Positions 36,047 to 49,432 are shown, counted from the stretch's first letter. The stretch: DNA of 64,000 nt from Chlamydoabsidia padenii (GCA_025330725.1 JAIWND010000029.1:62001-126000), one strand, 5' to 3'. Made by a program: numbers and translations. The notes: generated by a model from the sequence alone, not told the origin.

Positions 36047-39000
36047 CTAACGTCTAGGTTTTCGTCGAAGATACACCAAACCAATCACAGCAGAGATGTT
36101 GAAGAAGAGGAATATCATAAGAATCCCAAAATTGGCCCACTTTGGATGTTGGCCCCAGCCATAGTTTGTTTCATAGAATTGTTCACCAGTCGAGTACTGA
36201 CAGTAGCCACATTGTTCAGGTTGCATCGCATCAGGGTTGCTGATATAACCGGTAGCGCCGCGAGAGAAGAAGGATTGAGTGTATTGTCCACAAGTCTGGC
36301 CAGGAGGTGGTGTAAAGCGAATCAAGTCGCTGTCGGTGCATTGGATTGCTACGTTTTCCATTTCGTTTACCGTCAGACCTTCGATGAAGTAATGGAAGGG
36401 ATCGGCCCAATACATCCAAGCACTCCAGAAACGGGGCATCGCACTTGGGAGTTGCATTAAACCACAAAACAAGACGAGGAAGGACATGAATAATGGATTC
36501 TAATAAAAGAAAGATAGAGTATTTAAGTTAATCATGTTATAACACTCATATGTTCCAAATATTTTTTTACTTACCAACACTCCTGCCACTGTGCCTGATT
36601 CAGCGATGCTGGCGATGATATATCCTAGCGTCGCAGCCCAAGTGACAATTGTAGAGAAGGCCAAGTAAAAGAAACCCACCGCTTCAGAGGTGTTTTTCAT
36701 ACCCGCGGTCCAGTACAATCCAAACATAAAGAAAGCAGAGTAGAAGAGAACTAAACGAGTAAGAGTATGTGTTAGTAGGCCAGATCAATATGGTTTAGGA
36801 AGATATGACTTACTATAAGGTACTTCGACTAAGATTGCAGAGATTGCCCAAGGGAACCATGAGTAGTATCGAGAGGCATATTCGCGTCGGAAGTAAACAC
36901 GTTCAGTCATAAATTTAGGTTGAGCAAGAATGATAATGGTGAAGGCCATGACAAATGTTGTAAAGAGAGCAAACAGTTTGTTTTGAAGATCAGAGGTTGA
37001 ATGTCCAAGTTTCCAATAAGTAAAACCCTGCAGTAAAAAAAGGGCGATAAGAGGAAGATGAAGAAGAGTGAGTAATCATCATCATTACCATTGCTTCCGT
37101 TATTACCAGTCTCTACTTACAGTAATGATTGCAGTCACCATTATATTCAAAAATCTTCCTACGTTGTAATCAGGAGAGCGCCAGTATGATAAAGCCATAC
37201 GCTTATGTACTAAAACAAATTGAGTCCAAAGAGAGGTGGCATAAGTATTGGCTTCACGAGTGGGATTCAGATCGACGGTTTGATGGATTTGTTCGAGTTC
37301 TTCTTCCAGTTCCTTTGCTTGTTTAGATTCTGCCCACACAGTAGCCCAGTCCTTGGTTACTTTACCGGCCGTACCAGCACCAACCACTTCGAGAATGTAT
37401 TCAGCGGGATTAGCATCGCTTCCACAGACAGGTCCACCATTTTGTTCAAAGTAATCAATCATCACACGAGCATCAGTACCAATTGGACCATAGTAGGCTG
37501 TTCTACCACCACGCACCAAGAGTAAGAGATGATCAAAGTGATCAAAGAGAATAGCAGAAGGTTGATGGATCGTACAGAGCACAGGCCAGCCAGCATCAGC
37601 AAGTTTTCTGATAAATCGAATAATGTTGAATGAAGATTGAGCATCCAGACCAGACGTAGGTTCATCCAAAAAGAGTAATTGAGGCTTGCCAACCAATTCC
37701 ATACCAATAGTCAATCGTTTACGTTCTTCTACAGAGATACCAAAACCAGATTCCACTTCACCAATTTGAGCATCAGCAATGTCTTCCATTTCCAAGAGTT
37801 GCAAGATAGTTTCCACATAATCGTCCTTTTCTTGACGAGGGACATCAGCAGGTTGTCGCAAGTAAGCTGAGAATCGTAAGGCTTCACGTACCGTCACCGC
37901 AGGTTGATGCACATCCATTTGTTCACAGTAACCAGTAATACGTTCAAAGTCAGTCATCAGGGTTTCACCATTGAGATACATTCGACCGTCAACTTTGCCA
38001 ATAGTCTTGCGACGAGCCAATACATCCAAGAGAGTAGTTTTACCAGCACCTGACGAGCCCATGAGTGCAGTAAGATGACCTGGTTTGACAATGCCGCTGA
38101 TATCGTTTAGAAGTTGTATATGTCCACCTTTAACCGGTACAGTATAGTCAATGTGATGCCATGAGAAGGTGGTACCAGTTGAGATGTTGTCCATATTGTT
38201 GATCACTTCTGCTTGTCGTCGTCGTCGCTCGTCTTCTTCTTCGGGAGTTCGTTCCTTTGGTGCTTTGCCAGGGAGGTAGAGTCGAGTGAGAGTGCTGGAT
38301 TTACCGACTGGGCTGTATTCCATTGCCAATGCTGTGATCACCGTGAAGAATAAAAAGAAAGCAACCACCACCACAAAGTCGGGTGCCCATAGTTCTGTGG
38401 GTTTGAATGACAAAGCCGATAGCAAATAGCTGCTACCTTGGACAGTCGATTCGCCAGGAACACCACCAGGCATGGTACAAGTCTTGTAATTCCAATCAGT
38501 GTATTCTAAATCAAAGAAGTGTGAGTATGAAAAGTTTTTTTTTCTTTCTATAGAGGGGGAGGGCTTACCAGGACCATAAGGAACAGAATTGCCAGGACCT
38601 TCACATGAATATACAGAGCCATCCATTTCGTTCACCAGTAATGCTTTGGTACCATACGCGAGAGGATTCATCCAATAGATCCTATTGATGATATTGAGTT
38701 AGTCTATTTGTCTTTGTATATTAAATATCTTTAAATACTTACCAGAATAACCAAGGGTGCATTTTTTCGTAGCTAATGATATAGCCTGTGTAGTTGTAGA
38801 AGGTGATGATGATAACACTTGATAATTGAGTGGCGACAAAGAAGGAAGGAGAGACTGCACCCCAGAATCGGAAGAAGCCAATGGTTGACATGTTGATGAA
38901 GAGCATGACAATAAAGTAGGTAAAGAATCGACCAGCGCTAAGATTCAGGCCCATCATAAAGTACGAGCAAATTTCATAGAGGAGCACTAAAAGATAAAAA

Positions 39001-41005
39001 AAGTAAAAAAGTTGGTAAATGATACACATATCACAATTTTATGCAAGTTACCTTGAGCAATAGCAAATGGAACATCCAATAACACTTGAGCAATGTAAAA
39101 GGCAGAGGGGCGGTAGAGAGCAAACTGCTTGTGTTTTTCCAAGATCGGCCGACCCATCATAAAACGCACCAGCTCAGCTTGAGATATAAAGGAGTTAAAG
39201 ATGACCGAGAAGAAGATAGCACCAGCACGAGAGAAGGCACCCGTTCCATTGAGAGGATTCATGTAGAAGCAAGAAGCAGTGATCAGACCTTGGATCAAGA
39301 TAGTACCATAGCGAGACAATAAGGCTTCTCTGTCCATAATAAGCAGATGATATTGTCGAATAGTGAGTGCCTTGACTTGTTGATAATAGGAGGCAGTGTA
39401 AGGAGCCTTGAGAGAAGCCCTCTTTTGATGTTCTTGGTCGACAGCCTGACGGAATTGTTGCGCTTGTTGGTCTTTGGTGAGTTGTTCTTCATATGCATCG
39501 AGTTCAGCCATCATGTTGCTGTAAATCTTGGATTCTTGGTAGCATTTTTCAAAGGCTTGAGCATTGAGAGGCACACGAGATTCAAATCCAGGCTTGATTT
39601 CACGTTCCAGAGGATTGCAGAGACCAGTCAAAAAGTCAGGCGTGGATTTCCGAGGTGGACAGTAGAATCCTAGATCTTCAAAGTACTGGCGAGCTTCACC
39701 CACAGGTCCAAAGTAGATACACCGGCCTTCGTCCAAGAGGAGCACCTTGTCAAATGCTTTAAAAATAGAGTTCGAAGCTTGGTATAAAGTAGCGACAGTT
39801 GTTTTGTGGAAGACATCAGTCATGATTCGAAGAGAGCGCACATAATCCAAAGCAGAGGCAGCATCCAACCCACGAGTAGAGCAGTCCCAGCAGTTAATAG
39901 AACTGGAAGTGGTCATTTGTTCCGCAATTGACAGTCGTTTTCGTTCACCACCAGATAGACCACGTACGAATGCATTCCCCACCATGGTGTTCATTTGTTT
40001 CGTAAGACCCAACATATTTCCCAGGAGATAAAGGATCTTGTTGACGAATTCTGTCTTTGATTCTTCAGGCAAGCGTTTTCCAGGAGTCTTGGTGCGAAGA
40101 GCAAATTGCAGAGTTTGTTTAGTGGTGAGAGTAGGAAAGTGTAAATCTTCTTCTTCATTGTAGCAGACTTGGCCTTGGAAATCCTTGGCAAATGTTTCAT
40201 GATCAATACCACCATAAGAAACTGTACCGTCAACGTCAGTAAAGCTACCACGCATATTTGCCAATATCTTGAGGAGAGAAGTACAGCCCGCACCAGGTCG
40301 ACCAAGCACCAAGAGCATTTCACCATCTTTACAAAAACCATTTAGAGAATGTAGAATCGTTTTCTTGTTGCCGCTTAGCCCAAAGCCAAAGTACTTCCAT
40401 ACCTGGAGCATATCACCAATAAAGTTGAAGACAGTAGGAATAGTGTGTGCATCAGCAGCCAGACCCTAATTTATTCATTGAGAGAGAGAGAAAAAAAAAA
40501 AATGAGCATCGGAGGTCTTCCGTTGGAAAAAAAAAGGCCGAAAAGGGGGATTTGAATATTACCTGTACGTTCAAATTCCGCCATGTAACTCCGACGTGCT
40601 TTGGGAGTTGCCCTGAATCACCATTTTCATTGGACATCCCTTTCAGAAACTTGTCGAGATCGAAATCATTTTCTGTTTCACCTTCTTCTAGTTTAGATGC
40701 ATGCCCAGTAGCACGACTCATTCTACTTAATTCTTTCTTCAAGTCGTGGTATTCCTCCACAGCAGCTAAAAAGTCAGAAGCGCATAAATGTTAATCACCC
40801 TGTCAAAATCATGCATTGATTTATTACCTTGTACATCCACACGATCACTATCTGTTTCTCCATAATTATTGTTGGCATGGAATTGATCTGCAATTATGGT
40901 ATTAACAGAAACCCCATCATGATGATCTTCCAGGTGATTGAGCTGTCTGGTAGGGTGATCATCCGTTAGTAGTTTATTGGGCCATAGCTTTGTTGGTTCA
41001 GCCAT
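36047..41005 (-). CDS. PDR/ABCG-type full ABC transporter, copy 2
   Basis: Nine exons: 41005-40828, 40765-40563, 40465-39052, 38986-38743, 38681-38569, 38505-37121, 37027-36814, 36750-36575, 36499-36047; 1459 aa. Layout NBD1-TMD1-NBD2-TMD2, as in PDR pumps. NBD1 has the degenerate Walker A GRPGAGCTSLLK (Cys for Lys), signature LSGGERKRLS and NCWDCSTRGLDAAS. NBD2 has canonical Walker A GSSGAGKTTLLD, a degenerate signature GISVEERKRLTIG and LLFLDEPTSGLDAQ. The last extracellular loop carries PPPGQTC and several cysteines, and the C-terminus is YLRRKPRR. Such pumps export hydrophobic drugs or lipids at the plasma membrane; the substrate here is unknown. Exons 3-6 and their introns are nearly identical to copy 3, whereas exons 1-2 and parts of TMD2 differ. 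Confidence 0.95.
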
Positions 41006-41126
41006 AAAATAGATCCGATGATGATGTAGAAAACAAAGAAAAAGAAAAAAGAATTGATATTTTGAAGATTAGAAAGTTAGATCAAAGGGATGGTATTTAT
41101 ACGAGTTCAGAAAAAAAAAATTGGCA

Positions 41127-41138
41127 GCGGGATTTCAA
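41127..41138. promoter_or_regulatory. recurrent motif upstream of ABC copy 2
   Basis: GCGGGATTTCAA about 125 bp upstream of the ATG at 41005; a perfect TCGGGATTTGAA follows at 41432-41443. Confidence 0.45.
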
Positions 41139-41474
41139 TGCCATGATTAGAAATCAGTCTCCAACTGAGTCTAGGGTATGAAAAAAAAGGTTATCCAATT
41201 GGAATGCTTCTTTCAAGTGAGGAACTCAAGCTACAGTGCATGACTAATTCTCGTATCGTACTGCTGGTGGTATACCGAGTAAAGCCGAACTTGCCCACTG
41301 TTCTTCCTTTACCATGGTTTCACAAAAACCCAATTTTGTGAAGAAAACAAAGCTGAAGAGAAGCATCATGTATTTAGTAAATTCATAATGGTCTGTTACG
41401 ATGAAAACTTTTTTGTGATCTGACTAAGCTGTCGGGATTTGAATGCGTCCCACCTTTTTGACAGATTTAAAGGC

Positions 41475-41512
<38 letters not shown>

Positions 41513-41850
41513 GGGTCTACATTTACCCTTCTACATTTGGGATACTGTACTACGTGTATGATTAGAAATAAAGATATTACTCATCTGTCTAGAAACATTA
41601 TAATAATTCAGAGGCGTAATGTGAAGAAATGACGATGCGATTTAATGGTTGATCATCAATTCTATTCTGAGTACAATAAAACAAAATAGTTTTCCTGTTG
41701 AATTGGGATAAAATGATGTATTTGATCTTCTCTGGTGGCATAAGTAGGTTTATTTCAATAGATGAATGAAGACAAGCACCGAATACACTTTTATAATATT
41801 ATGGGTCGAGGTATAAAGTAAGACTCAAGTGTGAAGATACCACTTGTGGA

Positions 41851-41925
41851 TCGGGTCCACAGAGGATACTAGATATTTAACGCCCGCTGTTCATGCAAAT
41901 TCACACCCCGCCACATAATTATTGC
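41851..41925. repeat. small dispersed repeat, copy 2
   Basis: GGATCGGGTCCACAGAGGAT and, after a short divergent stretch, TTCATGCAAATTCACACCCCGC, as in the copy at 35293-35347. Both copies lie on the 3' side of an intact ABC gene. Confidence 0.5.
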
Positions 41926-42064
41926 TTATGAAAAAAAGACATTTTATTGGGACAAATTAAAAAGACAAACAAACAAAATGATCACTATATTTATATGATA
42001 ATGTAGAGTTATGATAATAATTAAGGGTAACTGTAAAACAAAGGAGGGGGGGTAAGAGATTTTC

Positions 42065-45000
42065 CTATCGTCTAGGCTTTCTTCGAAGGTAAACCAAAGC
42101 AACCACAGCAGATATGTTGAAGCAGAGGAAAAGCACAAGAATCCCAAAGTTGGCCCATTTTGAGTTTTGCCCCCAATCATAGTTCGTTTCATAGAATTGT
42201 TCACCAGTCGAGTACTGACAGTAGCCACATTGTTCAGGTTGCATCGCATCAGGGTTGCTGATATGACCGGTAGCGCCGCGAGAGAAGAAGGATTGAGTGT
42301 ATTGTCCACAAGTCTGGCCAGGAGGTGGTGTAAAGCGAATCAAGTCGCTGTCGGTGCATTGGATTGCTACGTTTTCCATTTCGTTTACCGTCAGACCTTC
42401 GATGAAGTAATGGAAGGGATCGGCCCAGTACATCCAAGCGCTCCAGAAACGGGGCATTGCTTTGGGAGGTTGCATGAGGCCACAGAATAGGACGAGGATT
42501 GACATAATCAAGGGGTTTCTATAATATAAAAAAAATTAGCATGCTTATTATTACCCTCTATACCTTCTACTTACAATACTGATGCCGTCGTGCCTGACTC
42601 TGCTATGCTAGCAATGATATATCCTAGTGTTGCAGCCCAAGTAACAACTACGCAAAAAGTCACGTAAAAGTAGCCCACCGCTTCAGATTGGTTCTTCATG
42701 CCTGAGGTCCAGTATAATCCAAACATATAACAGGCGGAGTAGAAGAGGACTAGAAGAAGAAGAAGAAAAAAAGGAGAGAGATTAGATAAGTAAAGTATCA
42801 TAAATCAATATGGGTTAGGAAGGTATGACTTACTATAAGGTACTTCAACCAGGACCGCAGAGATTGCCCAAGGGAACCAGGAGTAGTATCGAGATGCATA
42901 TTCACGTCGGAAGTAAACACGTTCAGTCATAAATTTAGGTTGAGCAAGAATGATGATGGTGAAGGCCATGATAAAGGTTGTAAAGAGAGCAAACAGTTTG
43001 TTTTGAAGATCAGAGGTTGAGTGTCCAAGTTTCCAATAAGTAAATCCCTGCAGTAGAAAAAAAAAAGTGTGAGTAATCATCGTCGATTCTATTTTCATCA
43101 GTTTTTACTTACAGTAACAAGTGCAGTGGTGGTTATATTGATAAAACGCCCAACATTGTAGTCAGGAGATCTCCAGTATGATAAAGCCATGCGTTTGTGT
43201 ACTAAAACAAACTGAGTCCAAAGAGAGGTGGCATAAGTATTGGCTTCACGAGTAGGATTCAGATCAACGGTTTGATGGATTTGTTCGAGTTCTTCTTCCA
43301 GTTCCTTTGCTTGTTTAGATTCTGCCCACACAGTAGCCCAGTCCTTGGTTACTTTACCGGCCGTACCAGCACCAACCACTTCAAGAATCCATTCAGCAGG
43401 ATTAGCTTCCACTAGGCACTTGGGACCACCATTTCCTTCAAAGTAGTCAATCAGCACACGAGCATCAGTACCAATTGGACCATAGTAGGCTGTTCTACCA
43501 CCACGCACCAAGAGTAAGAGATGATCAAAGTGATCAAAGAGAATAGCAGAAGGTTGATGGATTGTACAGAGCACAGGCCAGCCAGCATCAGCAAGTTTTC
43601 TGATAAATCGAATAATGTTGAATGAAGATTGAGCATCCAGACCAGACGTAGGTTCATCCAAAAAGAGTAATTGAGGCTTGCCAACCAATTCCATACCAAT
43701 AGTCAATCGTTTACGTTCTTCTACAGAGATACCAAAGCCAGATTCCACTTCACCAATTTGAGCATCAGCAATGTCTTCCATTTCCAAAAGTTGCAAGATA
43801 GTTTCCACATAGTCGTCCTTTTCTTGACGAGGGACATCAGCAGGTTGTCGCAAGTAAGCTGAGAATCGTAAGGCTTCACGTACCGTCACCGCAGGTTGAT
43901 GCACATCCATTTGTTCACAGTAACCAGTAATACGTTCAAAATCAGTCATTAGGGTTTCACCATTGAGATACATTCGACCGTCAACTTTGCCAATAGTCTT
44001 GCGACGAGCCAATACATCCAAGAGAGTAGTTTTACCAGCACCTGACGAGCCCATGAGTGCAGTAAGATGACCTGGTTTGACAATGCCGCTGATATCGTTT
44101 AGAAGTTGTATATGTCCACCTTTAACCGGTACAGTATAGTCAATGTGATGCCATGAGAAGGTGGTACCAGTTGAGATGTTGTCCATATTGTTGATCACTT
44201 CTGCTTGTCGTCGTCGTCGCTCGTCTTCTTCTTCGGGAGTTCGTTCTTTTGGCGCTTTTCCAGGGAGGTAGAGTCGAGTGAGAGTGCTGGATTTACCGAC
44301 TGGGCTGTATTCCATTGCCAATGCTGTGATCACCGTGAAGAATAAGAAGAAAGCAACCACCACCACAAAGTCGGGTGCCCATAGTTCTGTGGGTTTGAAT
44401 GACAAAGCTGATAGCAAATAGCTGCTACCTTGGACAGTCGATTCGCCAGGAACACCACCAGGCATAGTACAAGTCTTGTAATTCCAATCAGTGTATTCTA
44501 AATCAAAGAAGTGTGAGTATGAAAAGTTTTTTTTTCTTTCTATAGGAGGGGGAGGGCTTACCAGGACCATAAGGAACAGAATTGCCAGGACCTTCACATG
44601 AATATACAGAGCCATCCATTTCGTTCACCAGTAATGCTTTGGTACCATAAGCGAGAGGGTTCATCCAATAGATCCTATTGATATTGAGTTAGTCTATTTG
44701 TCTTTGTATATTAAATATCTCTAAATACTTACCAGAATAACCAAGGGTGCATTTTTTCGTAGCTAATGATATAGCCTGTGTAGTTGTAGAAGGTGATGAT
44801 GATAACACTTGATAATTGAGTGGCGACAAAGAAGGAAGGAGAGACTGCACCCCAGAATCGGAAGAAGCCAATGGTTGACATGTTGATGAAGAACATGATG
44901 ATAAAGTAGGTAAAGAATCGACTAGCGCTAAGATTCAGGCCCATCATAAAGTAAGTGCAGATTTCAAAGAGCAAAACTATATATAATATAAATCAAATAA

Positions 45001-46980
45001 AAAAGAGGAAATTAGGAATATGTTTTGTTGTGTGATGGTAAAGTGTTTTTTTTTTTAAAAAAAAAGGGGGGGAGGAGCCTTACCTTGAGCCACGGCAAAC
45101 GGGATATCCAAAATAACCTGAGCCAAGTAAAAAGCCGATGGTCGATAAAGAGCAAAGTGTTTATGTTTCTCCAAGATGGGTCGTCCAATCATGAAGCGTA
45201 CCAGTTCAGATTGAGAGACAAATGAGTTGAAGACGACCGAGAAGAAGATAGCACCAGCACGAGAAAAGGCACCCGTTCCATTGAGAGGATTCATGTAGAA
45301 GCAAGAAGCAGTGATCAGACCTTGGATCAAAATAGTACCATAGCGAGACACGAAGGCTTCTTTATCGGTGATCAAAAGGTAATATTGACGAATAGTGAGT
45401 GCCTTGACTTGTTGATAGAATGAGGCAGTATAAGGAGCCTTGAGAGAGGCCCTTTTTTGATGTTCTTGGTCGACAGCCTGGCGGAATTGTTGCGCTTGTT
45501 GGTCTTTGGTGAGTTGTTCTTCATATGCATCGAGTTCGGCCATCATGTTGCTGTAAATCTTGGATTCTTGGTAGCATTGTTCAAAGGCTTGAGCATTGAG
45601 AGGCACACGCGATTCAAATCCAGGCTTGATTTCACGTTCCAGAGGATTGCAGAGACCAGTCAAAAAGTCAGGCGTGGATTTCCGAGGTGGACAGTAGAAT
45701 CCTAGATCTTCAAAGTATTGGCGAGCTTCACCCACAGGTCCAAAGTAGATACACCGGCCTTCATCCAAGAGGAGCACCTTGTCAAATTCGTTAAAAATAG
45801 AGTTCGAAGCTTGGTATAAAGTAGCGACAGTTGTTTTGTGGAAGACATCAGTCATGATTCGAAGAGAGCGCACATAATCCAAAGCAGAGGCAGCATCCAA
45901 CCCACGAGTAGAGCAGTCCCAGCAGTTGATAGAACTGGAAGTGGTCATGTGTTCCGCAATTGACAGTCGTTTTCGTTCACCACCAGATAGACCACGTACG
46001 AATGCATTCCCCACCATGGTGTTCATTTGTTTCGTAAGACCCAACATATTTCCCAGGAGATAAAGGATCTTGTTGACGAATTCTGTCTTTGATTCTTCAG
46101 GCAAGCGTTTTCCAGGAGTCTTGGTGCGAAGAGCAAATTGCAGAGTTTGTTTAGTGGTGAGAGTAGGAAAGTGTAAATCTTCTTCTTCATTGTAGCAGAC
46201 TTGGCCTTGGAAATCCTTGGCAAATGTTTCATGATCAATACCACCATAAGAAACTGTACCGTCAACGTCAGTAAAGCTACCACGCATATTTGCCAATATC
46301 TTGAGGAGAGAAGTACAGCCCGCACCAGGTCGACCAAGCACCAAGAGCATTTCACCATCTTTACAAAAACCATTTAGAGAATGTAGAATCGTTTTCTTGT
46401 TGCCGCTTAGCCCAAAGCCAAAGTACTTCCATACCTGGAGCATATCACCAATAAAGTTGAAGACAGTAGGAATAGTGTGTGCATCAGCAGCCAGACCCTA
46501 ATTTGTTCAAAGAAGTAAAAGTGAAAGAGAAGGGAAAAAAAATAAATCAGTGTGTCGGTCTCCTTTTTTTCTTTTTTTTTTTTCTTTCTTTGTACCTTGA
46601 TTTCTAAACGCCGCCAAGTGACACCAAGATGTTTCGGTAACTGTCCCGATTCATCTCCGTTTTTTGACATGTTCTTCAAAAAGTGATCCAGATCAAATGT
46701 GTCGCCAGTATCACCTTCTTCTAAATGAGTTGACCGGCTCATACGACTGAGTTCTTGCTTCAATTCGTGGTATTCTTCTTTGGCGGCTATTGTAAAAAGG
46801 GACAGATAGAGGGGAAAAGGTTGAGTATGGAGTTTACAGGTATGATAAAGAGAACTTACTTTGAATGCTAACGGAATTGGCATTGAGCTCACCAAAATTA
46901 TTGTTGGAGCGATAATCGCCATTGATGGTAGAATTGGCAGATGATGTTTCCGTTTCTACCATTTTTTCTGGCCCCAACAT
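42065..46980 (-). CDS. PDR/ABCG-type full ABC transporter, copy 3
   Basis: Nine exons: 46980-46860, 46786-46596, 46497-45084, 44976-44733, 44674-44562, 44497-43113, 43047-42834, 42749-42575, 42518-42065; 1436 aa from the upstream ATG (MLGPEK). The in-frame ATG at 46962 (MVETET) is an equally possible start. The same NBD/TMD motifs as copy 2 are intact: GRPGAGCTSLLK, LSGGERKRLS, GSSGAGKTTLLD, LLFLDEPTSGLD. A local block in NBD2 differs (SKCLVEANPAEWILE-like, versus CGSDANPAEYILE in copy 2). The last intron sits in a slightly different phase because exon 8 is one base shorter. The N-terminal cytosolic part is diverged from copy 2, which suggests separate regulation or substrate preference (inference). 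Confidence 0.95.
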
Positions 46981-47762
46981 ATTGCAAAGATAGAGAAAGT
47001 AAGAAGATCAACAAATGAAGTAACAAGCGTATCAATGACGGGGGATATTTAAACGTGCAAACTTAAAATCCCGATCCCAAATATGGAAGGCGATTACGCT
47101 TGCAATTCCTGTTATGCTAGCACTAAATGTAATTCTTACGTGGAATCAAAAAAAAAAAAAATCAATCGTTCTGAATCGATGTTCCTTTTGATCGCATTCG
47201 TCCAGTGATTGCTGAATCTTATAGAAACTCAAGTTTTATTTGATAGACTTCCTCATGCTTATCATAACCTTTTAGATCATGCTATGAAAATAATACCACA
47301 ATGCATAATGTGAAGGCGGTCGCATTTTCATTATTGCGCCGTATACATGCATTCCCTAAAGAAATCTATGAACGCTGCTTTTTGTATTGATAGAAATACA
47401 TGAATTTTGAGTGGCAACAACGTAATCTGGCATAAAAAAATTCTAATTGGGTAAATTTATCCCCTATATTTTTAAACCCAAAGCAAACTGATCCTGTCAG
47501 TTGAAACAAAGTGAGAGCTGATCTTCACGGGGTTGGAATTAATATGCATGATTACATACAAGATCAGAGGAATATCAAGATGTACAGTAATAGGTTATAA
47601 ATGTAAAATTCTTTATTTGGATGAGCTGTTTTAATATCCTATGATATACTAATGGTATACTTGTTTATAAGTTGGAAGAGAGAGGGAGAGAGGAATAAAA
47701 AAGGTAATGTACATACAACAAAAAAGGGGTAAGGGGGATCTACTTTAAAAGTCCAGGTATTA
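46981..47762. other. intergenic region
   Basis: Promoter side of ABC copy 3, with a motif copy at 47063-47073 about 85-95 bp upstream of the upstream ATG, and the 3' side of the tetraspan gene. No gene seen. Confidence 0.5.
47063..47073. promoter_or_regulatory. recurrent motif upstream of ABC copy 3
   Basis: TTAAAATCCCG, reverse form of the motif, close to the start codon, with a second degenerate match (GGGGGATATTTAAA) at 47040-47053. Confidence 0.4.
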
Positions 47763-48577
47763 TCATTCCAGCACCAACACTGAAGATGCCTTGCCTTTTT
47801 CCGCCAGATCATCATCACCACTTTGTTTCGACTTTTTACCTGGTTTGGAAGATGGTTTAGTGTTGTTCAGGACAATAACATTCTGGCGATTAGGATCCAT
47901 TGCCATACCATCGTTTGGATAAGGACCAAAACCACCCATTGGATTCATCATCGGATCCATCATTTGTCCATTAGCAGCCATGGCATGTCGCATAGTAGCA
48001 GGTTGGAATGCACTGTGCGATTTCTTGATCGAATAAGAGTAGAAGCAAATGGCCCAATATGACTGGAATACAAAAAAAAAAAAAAAAAGCAATTAGTAAA
48101 GAGGCTGATATCACATAATATAAAGACTTACATAAAAGATCAGCATCATAATCAGGGACAACATGGCAAATTTCAATTCGTCTTCCCATGTCCGTTGGCA
48201 GTTGTAAAAGTCAGCAGAGAAGTTGATGTTTGTTGAATTGGAGTTCAGTGCGGATTCCACACCTGTTTGTAATGCCCCTGAAGCTGACCCAATACACCAG
48301 GATTTGTAGTCGTCTTGGATCACAATAAAGATAATCACATTGACCAAAGTATCAGCAAGGATCACAAATACCCCAATGGAGATCCACATCACCATATGAG
48401 ACACATAGTACCAGTTATTCTATCAACAACAAAAGAAGATTGGGTTATTCTATCACCATTTCCTTTTCCTAATTACCTGGAAAATGGTGAAGATGCCAAA
48501 CCCAGCAGCACAAGCAAAAAATAGATTAGCCGTACCAAATACCAACATGGCCGCATCCGACATATAAGAGAAGAAGG

Positions 48578-48611
<34 letters not shown>

Positions 48612-48941
48612 AAGAAAGGCGATTAGTTAGGTAAGGTGAGGAGGGAGACGCTCTTACGACTTTTGTGTTGGAAGGAGATAGCAGCAAAATACAATGACAG
48701 ACCCTAATCGAATAACAATAACAATAATAATAAAGATAAAGATAACAAAGTTGTCAAGTTAGAAGAAGTGTATACAAGAAGTAATTTATAATATAGTTAC
48801 CATCCATATTAAACAAGAGATCATGGCACCCGCTCGTAAATGAATGCATCCGCAACATTTACGAAGCACAGGTGAGCTTGAATGCAAGTAACGGACACGA
48901 TATTCAGGTCGAAAGATCCGAAGGAATTCAGGAGCAAACAT
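47763..48941 (-). CDS. tetraspan membrane protein, unknown function
   Basis: Five exons: 48941-48801, 48703-48658, 48577-48477, 48419-48132, 48062-47763; 291 aa. Four hydrophobic segments: AGAMISCLIWMGLSLYFAAI (about 37-56), AAMLVFGTANLFFACAAGFG (about 70-90), VMWISIGVFVILADTLVNVI (about 105-130) and AMLSLIMMLIFYSYWAICFY. A loop between segments 3 and 4 carries N-glycosylation sites and paired cysteines. The N-terminal CCGCIHLRAG recalls the CCGC-H-R-G start of LAPTM4/5-type lysosomal proteins, but this is a weak, by-eye resemblance. The C-terminal tail is Met/Pro/Lys-rich and cytosolic. A role in endosomal or vacuolar membranes is only a guess. Confidence 0.75.
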
Positions 48942-49432
48942 GTTTGGGTAATGTAAAAAGTGAAGAAGAGAGAAGAGAATTGTAAAAAGACCGCCTCAGA
49001 AAATAAAAAAGAGGGTCTGTGTTTTGGCGACTTCCTTTTTGAGATTTCACTCACATAAAAGAAAAAAATGAGTTTTAAATCCCGCCGTAATGCAGACAGT
49101 ACCCTTTTGTATCATCACAAGGACGATTGGAAAAGTGATGCAGATACATAATTGTCATGGGAGATAAATTTACACAGCATTAATATTCGCAAGTCATTAA
49201 TACTTGACAATATCAATCCGATCAGTACTTAAATGCGATTACCCTACCAGTCCTCCATCATATTATACACCCCTCTCCATCAACGATAATGTATCATCTC
49301 TTCTAAAGCAAAGTGACATAAATACCCAAGTATGTTTATTATAAAATATCAATAAATTAATCAACTAGTAAAGGTAAAAAAGTAAACAAAACAAAAAAAA
49401 AGACATCAAACAAGTAAACTATAACTGTCGTA
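48942..49432. other. intergenic region
   Basis: Promoter of the tetraspan gene (motif at 49075-49086) and 3' end of the EH-domain gene. No gene seen. Confidence 0.5.
49075..49086. promoter_or_regulatory. recurrent motif upstream of tetraspan gene
   Basis: TTTAAATCCCGC about 135-145 bp upstream of the ATG at 48941. Confidence 0.45.

Larger units (their letters stand above)
41006..42064. other. intergenic region between the two intact ABC genes
   Basis: Promoter side of copy 2 and 3' side of copy 3. It holds motif copies (41127-41138, 41432-41443), a 33-nt T tract (41477-41509) and a small repeat at 41851-41925. No gene seen. Confidence 0.6.
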
